The position numbers and the translations under genes were made by a program. A stretch of DNA of 7,367 bases from Selenomonas sp. GTDB lineage: Bacteria; Bacillota_C; Negativicutes; Selenomonadales; Selenomonadaceae. The notes below the pieces were generated by a model. The model made no database searches, was not told where the DNA came from, and saw only the letters and a program-made list of their open reading frames with translations. The stretch spans positions 1 through 7,367 of the forward strand of contig NZ_JAILKR010000029.1 in assembly GCF_024693525.1 (NCBI RefSeq), read 5' to 3'. This document shows, piece by piece, positions 1 through 5,146 of the stretch. The stretch's first letter is position 1; every line of letters begins with the position of its first letter.

Positions 1-6
1 GTTCTC

Positions 7-56
7 GTTGGAAAAGCAGTTTCGTCCAAGCGAAGCGCGTTTAACTGTTTTCCAAC
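7..56 (+). other. Stem-loop of the left repeat with conserved apical loop
   Basis: GTTGGAAAAGCAG (7-19) pairs with CTGTTTTCCAAC (45-56), giving 12 base pairs with G16 bulged. The loop carries the 16-nt block at 27-42 that is identical in the right copy, and contains a possible small GCG-AAG-CGC hairpin. The arms differ from those of the right copy yet both copies stay paired, which supports selection on the fold. Confidence 0.65.
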
Positions 57-206
57 TCTTAATTAAAAGGCAAAAATTTCTTGTAGCGGGTTGTCACCGG
101 TGGAGCGTTGGTACTGGGGCCCCCGCCGCCGGCGACTTACCTCGAATACAAACTGGGTACTATTCCCCTGCAAACTGTAATTTGTAAAAAGTGCGTGGAT
201 AAATTC

Positions 207-254
207 ATAGAAGCCTCCATAAGGTAGATGAATCAATCTTATGGGGGCTTCTAT
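207..254 (+). other. Long hairpin at the 3' end of the left repeat
   Basis: ATAGAAGCCTCCATAAG (207-223) pairs with CTTATGGGGGCTTCTAT (238-254): 17 pairs including one G-T wobble, with a 14-nt loop. It resembles an intrinsic terminator, but only ATCGTTTATG follows, so the T-tract is poor. The same hairpin occurs at 7091-7142. It may end an RNA read through the repeat, or be a palindromic repeat unit. Confidence 0.7.
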
Positions 255-310
255 CGTTTATGTCAATCGAAATATTGTCGTGCGGATCGTTGGTACTGCG
301 GCTATTGTTG

Positions 311-354
311 TTGGAAATTTGCCTATGGCAAATATAGAATAATGGCGTTATAAT
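311..354 (+). promoter_or_regulatory. Candidate promoter and dyad upstream of the S55 protein gene
   Basis: A perfect -10 hexamer TATAAT lies at 349-354, about 44 bp before the chosen start codon. A good -35 is not obvious; ATGGCA (325-330, 18-bp spacer) or TGGCAA (326-331, 17-bp spacer) are the best fits. These fall on the right arm of a perfect dyad, ATTTGCC-TAT-GGCAAAT (317-333), which could therefore be an operator for a regulator acting at this promoter. An alternative pair is TTGGAA (311-316) with TAGAAT (335-340). Confidence 0.4.
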
Positions 355-397
355 AAATAGATAACGGATTTTTAGATGGTAAAATGAGGTGAAACTT

Positions 398-2365
398 TTG
401 CGCACTTATATAAAGAAGCTGGTGGCAGCGGGTTTGGCCATGACGTTTTGGTCGGCTCAGATTGCGCCCAGTATGGCGATGGACCCTATTATGACGCATG
501 ATCAGGTCAAAGAGGGGATGACGGGGACGGCGTATACCGTTATCGACAGTTCGGGGCAGCTTCGGGACTTTCAGGTCGATATCGTTGGCACCGTAGATAA
601 CGGCAAGGGCTCTGAGCCGATGATTATGGCGAAGGCCTCGGGGCCAGTTATTGCTCAGACCGGTGGTATTTTGCAGGGAATGAGCGGTAGCCCCGTGTAT
701 GTTGACGGGTATTTGATCGGCGCGGTCGCGGCGGGCATCAAGGAAATGACGCCGTATACCTTCTTTATCACGCCGATTGACCGGATGACGCCGATTTGGC
801 AGATGCCGGACCGCAAAAACAAGACCCGCATACATCCGATTGATATCAAGAAGGCTGCTGAGACGGCGGCTAAGAAAAAAGCCGATAAGGAAAAGCTGGC
901 CAAAGAGCGGGCTGAAAAAAAGGACGGCAAAGTCTATGGTGATGAACTCATTGCCCGGGCTATGGAAGCGGTAAAGGCCGACAAGGAAAAGGCGGAAAAG
1001 GATAAACAGGCAAAAGCGGAAAAGAAACCGGTGGAGACGGCGGCGGATAAAGCCGTACCGAAAACCGTTATGTATTTTGCCGGGTTCAATCAGTCGAGCC
1101 TGGATTTCCTCAAACACCAGCTGGATCCCAAGGGGACTATGGAATTTTTGCCCATGGGGGCACCATCGGCAGCGGATGCCCATAAGACGGTGTATGACGC
1201 GACCTTGAAACCCGGTCAGGCTGTGGGCGTTGCCGTAGCTTATGGCGATTTTGCCATTGGTGCAACGGGAACGGTAACTGCGGTGGACGGCAAAAAGGTG
1301 CTGGGCTTTGGCCATCCCTTCCTGCATCGCGGCAATGTCAATTACTTTATGACCGATGCCCAGGTGGTGGGAACCATCAGCGGTCAGAGCAACGGCATGA
1401 AGATTGCCAATATCGGCAACATCATCGGCCGCATCAATCAGGATCGGGCCACGGGAATTGCTGGCGTCCTGGGAACTTTCCCCACTGTGGTGCCCATCAA
1501 GGTTAAGGTCACGGATAAATCCCTGGGCCGGGTGGAAGAATACGGCGCCCGCATTGCCTATGATGAGGACTTCCTGTCGCAGGTAAGCGGCGGCATTGCC
1601 TATGCGGCCCTGAGCAAGACGGCGGACGATGTCAGCGCTGGTACGGCGGAAGTTGGTTTTACCATTCGCACCAATGCCGTGCCCGGGGGCAAAGTTGAGC
1701 GTAAGAACATGTTCTACAACGCAACGGATGTCGGGCAGATTTCGATGGCGGAACTCATGCAGGCCATGAACGTCATTACGGCCAATAAAGAACAGGAATC
1801 GGATATCCTCGACGTGCAGGTAAACATCGATGTGGAGGCTGAACGCCGGACGGCTTCGCTGATTTCGGCAGTTCCAGACAAAAAGACGGCAAAACCGGGC
1901 GAGACGGTGCGGTTCACCACCACCATCAAGCCTTACCGCCGTCCGAAGGAAACGGTGATTATCCCCTATACGATTCCGGAAAGCCAGCATTCGGGAACGC
2001 TGAACCTCGATATCCGCGGTGGCGGATTGGTTCCGGCAACGGCTCTGATGGTCCTCCAGCAGTCGGGGGTTGATGTGGTCAACGAAGATGAAGCCAAACA
2101 GACTACTGCTGACAAGCTGAAGAAGCTGCAGGAAAGCGGCCGCAACAATGAAATCATCATTTCGCCGAGCCAGGTACAGAAACAGCTGACGCCGCGGGAG
2201 CAGCGCCGCATTCTGCGCGAGACCCGGGAACGCTTGAAAAACAAGGAACACAAAGTAGACCTGCTGGGTGAGAATGCCAAACGTCAGACGGGAAGAGCGA
2301 GATATACAACGAAGTATATTATCGAAAATGTGGTGCATTCGACACTTCAAATTGAGAGAAAGTAA
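398..2365 (+). CDS. Exported SpoIVB-type peptidase S55 domain protein
   Basis: The protein is 655 aa from TTG 398, preferred because GAGG (386-389) sits 8 nt upstream. GTG 389 would add three residues, but its ribosome site would overlap it. Residues 1-27 look like a signal peptide: basic KK, a hydrophobic core, and APSMA before MDP. The SpoIVB (MEROPS S55) signature GGILQGMSGSPVYVDG lies at about 89-104, with the likely nucleophile Ser in GMSGSP (Ser96). A second conserved-looking block, LGFGHPF, lies near 302-308. A Lys/Glu/Ala-rich, probably helical insert (about 150-220) separates the two. Residues about 470-545 look like a beta-sandwich (KPGETVRFTTTIKPYR), followed by a charged tail. No PDZ domain precedes the S55 region, unlike B. 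subtilis SpoIVB. The site of action is probably the periplasm or cell envelope. The substrate is unknown, and activity is not proven by sequence. It lies 89 bp upstream of murA. Confidence 0.85.
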   Translation: MRTYIKKLVAAGLAMTFWSAQIAPSMAMDPIMTHDQVKEGMTGTAYTVIDSSGQLRDFQVDIVGTVDNGKGSEPMIMAKASGPVIAQTGGILQGMSGSPVYVDGYLIGAVAAGIKEMTPYTFFITPIDRMTPIWQMPDRKNKTRIHPIDIKKAAETAAKKKADKEKLAKERAEKKDGKVYGDELIARAMEAVKADKEKAEKDKQAKAEKKPVETAADKAVPKTVMYFAGFNQSSLDFLKHQLDPKGTMEFLPMGAPSAADAHKTVYDATLKPGQAVGVAVAYGDFAIGATGTVTAVDGKKVLGFGHPFLHRGNVNYFMTDAQVVGTISGQSNGMKIANIGNIIGRINQDRATGIAGVLGTFPTVVPIKVKVTDKSLGRVEEYGARIAYDEDFLSQVSGGIAYAALSKTADDVSAGTAEVGFTIRTNAVPGGKVERKNMFYNATDVGQISMAELMQAMNVITANKEQESDILDVQVNIDVEAERRTASLISAVPDKKTAKPGETVRFTTTIKPYRRPKETVIIPYTIPESQHSGTLNLDIRGGGLVPATALMVLQQSGVDVVNEDEAKQTTADKLKKLQESGRNNEIIISPSQVQKQLTPREQRRILRETRERLKNKEHKVDLLGENAKRQTGRARYTTKYIIENVVHSTLQIERK

Positions 2366-2375
2366 CCCAATACTA

Positions 2376-2404
2376 TTGTCATAAAGCCGATATGATGGTA
2401 AACT
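2376..2404 (+). promoter_or_regulatory. Candidate sigma-A promoter for murA
   Basis: TTGTCA (2376-2381; 5 of 6 to consensus) and TAAACT (2399-2404; 4 of 6) are separated by exactly 17 bp. Transcription would begin near 2411. murA could thus be transcribed independently of the S55 gene, with read-through also possible because no terminator is seen between them. Confidence 0.5.
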
Positions 2405-2412
2405 ATGTGTTG

Positions 2413-2430
2413 ATGCTTTAAAAAAAGCAT
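2413..2430 (+). other. Short hairpin in the murA leader
   Basis: ATGCTTT (2413-2419) and AAAGCAT (2424-2430) form a 7-bp stem around AAAA. It would lie at the extreme 5' end of an mRNA started from the 2376-2404 promoter, 6 nt before the AGGAGG site at 2437-2442, so it may stabilise the transcript or affect translation. No T-tract follows, so it is not a terminator. Confidence 0.4.
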
Positions 2431-2454
2431 GACTATAGGAGGATAACGAACTTA

Positions 2455-3720
2455 ATGGAAAAGTTGATTATACATGGGGGTAACCGACTGGAAGGCCGGG
2501 TTAAAATCAGCGGAGCCAAAAATGCTGTCCTGCCGATTATTGCGGCGACACTGCTTGGTCAGGATTCCCCAAGCCTGCTCGATGAAGTGCCGGCACTGGA
2601 AGATGTTCATACAATCACGGAAGTATTGAAAAAACTTGGCGTTAAGGCGGAATTTGATTCGTCTAAACACCAGCTCAAAGTTGACAGTACCGTTATTGGC
2701 AGCTGCGAAGCTCCCTATGACTTGGTGCGCAAGATGCGCGCCTCCTTCCTGATTATGGGGCCGCTGTTGGCTCGTTGTGGTCAGGCAAAGATTTCCCTGC
2801 CGGGGGGCTGTGCTATTGGCACACGCCCCATCGACCTGCACCTCAAGGGCTTTGAAGCGCTGGGGGCGGAAATCAATATCGGTCATGGCTTTATTGAAGC
2901 TAAGGCACCAGAGGGCCTCAAGGGCGCAAAAATCTATTTGGATTTCCCAAGCGTTGGTGCTACGGAAAACATTTTGATGGCCGCTTCCATGGCTGAAGGT
3001 CAGACCATCTTGGAGAACCCGGCTCAGGAGCCGGAAATCGTGGATTTGGCAAATTACCTCAACGTCATGGGCGCAAAAATCCGTGGCGCAGGAACCAACG
3101 TTATCAAGATTGACGGTGTGCCAAAGCTCATGGGTTGTGATTATACCATTATCCCGGATCGCATCGAAGCGGGCACCTACATGGTGGCTGCGGCGATGAC
3201 CAAGGGGGATGTCTACATTGAAAATGCCATCAGCGAGCATTTGAAACCGGTTATCGCGAAGCTCAAGGAAGCCGGCGTGACGATTGAAGAGGATGTCAAT
3301 GGCATTCGCGTAGCTTGCGATAAGCGCACGAAGGCAGTGGATATCAAGACCATGCCGTATCCAGGTTTTCCGACGGACATGCAGGCGCAGTTCATGGCAC
3401 TGCTCACGGTATCGGAGGGCTCGGGCCTGGTGACGGAAACAGTTTTTGAGAACCGCTTCATGCATGTGGATGAGCTCAAACGCATGGGCGCAAATATCAA
3501 GATTGATGGCCGTACTTCGGTGGTCGAAGGCGTGGAAACGCTGATGGGGTGCCAGGTTAAGGCAACCGATTTGCGGGCTGGTGCCGCAATGGTGCTGGCA
3601 GGTCTCGTGGCTGAAGGCGAGACCCAGGTGGGTTATATCCACCATATTGACCGCGGTTATGATAATCTCGTGGCGAAGCTCGTCGGGCTTGGTGCCGATA
3701 TCTGTCGCGTAGATCAGTAA
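2455..3720 (+). CDS. murA: UDP-N-acetylglucosamine 1-carboxyvinyltransferase (MurA)
   Basis: This cytoplasmic enzyme transfers enolpyruvyl from phosphoenolpyruvate to UDP-GlcNAc, the first committed step of peptidoglycan synthesis. The 421-aa length is normal for the family. Visible landmarks are the N-terminal [20 protein letters not shown] with the substrate-binding Lys22-Asn23 pair; [14 protein letters not shown] (94-107); the active-site loop [16 protein letters not shown] with the catalytic, fosfomycin-reactive Cys119; [10 protein letters not shown] (234-243); GFPTDMQAQ with the likely general-base Asp308; and the C-terminal RGYDN (400-404). The fold is two inside-out alpha/beta barrel domains. 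The ATG is preceded by AGGAGG (2437-2442) with a rather long 12-nt gap; no better start fits the family N-terminus. Many Firmicutes carry two MurA paralogues (murA and murZ), and this window does not show which this one is. A strong terminator follows. Confidence 0.97.
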   Translation: MEKLIIHGGNRLEGRVKISGAKNAVLPIIAATLLGQDSPSLLDEVPALEDVHTITEVLKKLGVKAEFDSSKHQLKVDSTVIGSCEAPYDLVRKMRASFLIMGPLLARCGQAKISLPGGCAIGTRPIDLHLKGFEALGAEINIGHGFIEAKAPEGLKGAKIYLDFPSVGATENILMAASMAEGQTILENPAQEPEIVDLANYLNVMGAKIRGAGTNVIKIDGVPKLMGCDYTIIPDRIEAGTYMVAAAMTKGDVYIENAISEHLKPVIAKLKEAGVTIEEDVNGIRVACDKRTKAVDIKTMPYPGFPTDMQAQFMALLTVSEGSGLVTETVFENRFMHVDELKRMGANIKIDGRTSVVEGVETLMGCQVKATDLRAGAAMVLAGLVAEGETQVGYIHHIDRGYDNLVAKLVGLGADICRVDQ

Positions 3721-3737
3721 GTTATTTTGGGTTATCA

Positions 3738-3772
3738 AGTGTTGGATGCAGGTCATCCAACACTATTTTTAT
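3738..3772 (+). terminator. Intrinsic terminator after murA
   Basis: AGTGTTGGATG (3738-3748) pairs perfectly with CATCCAACACT (3754-3764), an 11-bp stem with a 5-nt loop, followed by ATTTTTAT. It lies 17 bp after the murA stop codon and separates murA from the oxidoreductase gene. Confidence 0.92.
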
Positions 3773-3822
3773 AACACTAAGTTAGAAAGACTTATGCAAT
3801 TGTGTATTACAGGAGGCATTTT

Positions 3823-4926
3823 ATGAGTACCAGATTTGAAGTTCCGCTGGAACTCGCACATATCCAGCTAAAGAACCGTGTAATCCGCTCGGCTGTGCAC
3901 AGTTTCCTGGCTAGTCCTGACGGTTATATGACGGATGCTGAATATGGGATGTATGAGACCCTGGCCCAAAATCAGGTGGGCATGATTATCACGGGGCACT
4001 GCTGTGTGGATGAGCTGGGCAGAGCGAATCCTGAGCAGGTGAACATCTATGATGACTGCTATACAGACCAATTCCGCCGGGCGGTGGAAATCGCCCATCG
4101 GGAAGGGGCAAAATTTATCCCGCAGATTTCCCATGCGGGCCCCCGGGCAATCGATAATGAGGATCTGGCTGATGTCGTCGCCCGACCTTTGAAAAAGGAC
4201 CGGGAGGCCAGAGCCCTGACCTTGGAAGAAATCCATCATATCGAACAGTGCTTTGTGAAGGCGGCGAAACGATTGCAATCTGCAGGTGTGGACGGCGTCC
4301 AGCTCCATGCGGCCCATTCCTATCTCCTGTCGCGTTTTATTGACCCGACTTTTAATCAGCGCCAGGATGAGTATGGCGGCAGTGTTGCCAATCGCTTCCG
4401 CATGACGGAAACTATCATTCGCGGCATCAAAGATGCCTGCGGAGAAGCCTTCCCGGTGCTGATTAAAATTAACCTCGATACGAAGCATGAGGATGCGGCT
4501 GGCTATCATGATGACATGGTCTGGATTTTGAACCGCTGTCATGAGCTGGGGGTAGATTTGGTGGAACTCTCCGGTGTGGATTTCATCAATCAGCCGAAGA
4601 CGGCGACCCTCTACTACCTGGAAGAGGCGGCCCGTCTTAAATCCTTGGTTCCGCAGCAGCCCATGAGTTTAGTGGGTGGTGTACGTTCTCTGGCGGATAT
4701 GGAAAAGGTTCTGGCAAAGGGGCTGGATGCTGTATCCTTGGGACGGGCGCTGATTGCCGAGCCGGATTTTTTGATGAAATCCCTGGATGGTGCCGAAAAG
4801 TCAATCTGCGTGTCCTGCAGCCGCTGCTTTGTCCTGCCTCATATGCACCCGGGAATTCGCTGCGTCTGGGCCTGGAAGGCGGCCAAGGCTCGTCAGAAGA
4901 AGCAGCAGGAAAAGTCTGCCGAGTAA
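3823..4926 (+). CDS. Old Yellow Enzyme-family NADH:flavin oxidoreductase, single domain
   Basis: A 367-aa FMN-dependent (beta/alpha)8-barrel oxidoreductase, probably cytoplasmic, using reduced nicotinamide to reduce an activated C=C or similar substrate that cannot be named from sequence. ATG 3823 is chosen because AGGAGG (3811-3816) sits 6 nt upstream; a GTG at 3802 would place this site inside the gene. Family landmarks: IPQISHAG with Gln101; GVDGVQLHAAHSYLLSRF with the His162/His165 pair and Tyr167 as probable substrate-binding and proton-donor residues; DEYGGSVANRFR (182-193); the barrel-strand Lys215; and the FMN-phosphate region LVGGVRS (283-289) plus LGRALIAEPDF (306-316). The C-terminus has Cys329, Cys332, Cys335 and Cys347 (C-x2-C-x2-C-x11-C), close to the 4Fe-4S ligand pattern of 2,4-dienoyl-CoA reductases (C-x2-C-x3-C-x11-C), but the protein ends soon after and lacks their FAD/NAD domains. 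The tail is Lys/Gln-rich. No convincing promoter is visible between the murA terminator and this start. Confidence 0.9.
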   Translation: MSTRFEVPLELAHIQLKNRVIRSAVHSFLASPDGYMTDAEYGMYETLAQNQVGMIITGHCCVDELGRANPEQVNIYDDCYTDQFRRAVEIAHREGAKFIPQISHAGPRAIDNEDLADVVARPLKKDREARALTLEEIHHIEQCFVKAAKRLQSAGVDGVQLHAAHSYLLSRFIDPTFNQRQDEYGGSVANRFRMTETIIRGIKDACGEAFPVLIKINLDTKHEDAAGYHDDMVWILNRCHELGVDLVELSGVDFINQPKTATLYYLEEAARLKSLVPQQPMSLVGGVRSLADMEKVLAKGLDAVSLGRALIAEPDFLMKSLDGAEKSICVSCSRCFVLPHMHPGIRCVWAWKAAKARQKKQQEKSAE

Positions 4927-4974
4927 GGACGAAAGTTAATATTATTTAGAAAATTACTTCTTAAAGTTTACAAG

Positions 4975-5003
4975 TTGACACATGAAATAGATGGTGTTAA
5001 GAT
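4975..5003 (+). promoter_or_regulatory. Strong sigma-A-type promoter for cstA
   Basis: A perfect -35 TTGACA (4975-4980) is followed after exactly 17 bp by TAAGAT (4998-5003; 4 of 6 to TATAAT). Transcription would start near 5010, leaving a leader of about 135 nt before cstA. No confident terminator is seen between the oxidoreductase stop and this promoter, so read-through is possible. Confidence 0.7.
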
Positions 5004-5041
5004 ACATTTCATAAGAAATGTCCCATTGCAATGGCGCAATG
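5004..5041 (+). promoter_or_regulatory. Dyad cluster at the cstA transcription start
   Basis: ACATTTC-ATAA-GAAATGT (5004-5021) is a perfect dyad directly after the -10 box, placed like an operator. CCATTGCAATGG (5023-5034) is a perfect 12-bp palindrome, and CATTGC (5024-5029) can also pair with GCAATG (5036-5041). In E. coli, CstA-type genes respond to CRP (cstA) or to a LytTR-type two-component regulator (btsT). The sequence does not identify the regulator here. Confidence 0.45.
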
Positions 5042-5085
5042 AACGTGGAATATGATTTTGTATCTTGCTGAATATACAAATGTAT

Positions 5086-5122
5086 CCCGTCTGCATCTTG
5101 CGATGCGGGCGGGATTTATTTG
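5086..5122 (+). terminator. Terminator-like hairpin inside the cstA leader (attenuator candidate)
   Basis: CCCGTCTGCATC (5086-5097) pairs with GATGCGGGCGGG (5102-5113): 12 pairs including two G-U, with a TTGC tetraloop, then ATTTATTTG. It ends about 24 nt before the cstA start, downstream of the cstA promoter, so it could end transcription early unless relieved. It could instead be a terminator for read-through from the upstream gene, but its position past the promoter favours attenuation. No known riboswitch was recognised upstream of it. Confidence 0.55.
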
Positions 5123-5146
5123 TGTGTTATAGAAAGAGGGATTATG

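Larger units (their letters stand above)
1..267 (+). repeat. Left copy of a structured dispersed repeat (partial at window start)
   Basis: This non-coding stretch matches, in inverted orientation, the sequence at 7079-7367. Conserved blocks in order are: a hairpin at 7-56 whose loop contains CAAGCGAAGCGCGTTT (27-42), CTTAATTAAA (58-67), AAAAATTT (72-79), GTTGGTACTG (107-116), a CGGCG-rich patch (about 125-134), TCGAAT, CAAACTGTAATTTGTAAAAA (171-190), CGTGGATAAATTC (194-206), a long hairpin (207-254) and GTCAAT (262-267). Between 171 and 223, 50 of 53 bases match the other copy. The middle (about 84-165) is poorly conserved. No credible reading frame with a ribosome site lies here. The element probably starts upstream of the window, because the partner of the AAAAATTT arm is missing. 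It could be a structured RNA gene or a palindromic intergenic repeat; I do not recognise a named family. Confidence 0.75.

Noticed and set aside
7..56. Integron attC-like folded site
   Set aside because: There is no integrase, no gene-cassette array, and the core-site pattern and its orientation do not fit. The flanking genes are long core genes, each with its own signals.
1..267. Riboswitch or cis-leader controlling the S55 gene
   Set aside because: The second copy faces the tRNA on the opposite strand with no gene downstream in its reading direction, so a cis-regulatory role shared by both copies is unlikely.
205..405. 66-aa minus-strand frame in the left intergenic region
   Set aside because: It crosses the repeat hairpin and the promoter of the downstream gene, has no convincing ribosome site, and its sequence is biased and domain-free.
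323..2350. 675-aa open frame on the minus strand opposite the S55 gene
   Set aside because: Its translation is rich in Arg, His and Leu without any domain, and it lies fully antisense to a clear protein with signal peptide and family motifs. It is a composition shadow.
2452..3756. 434-aa open frame antisense to murA
   Set aside because: murA is unmistakable on the plus strand, and the antisense frame runs through the murA terminator and shows no family motif.
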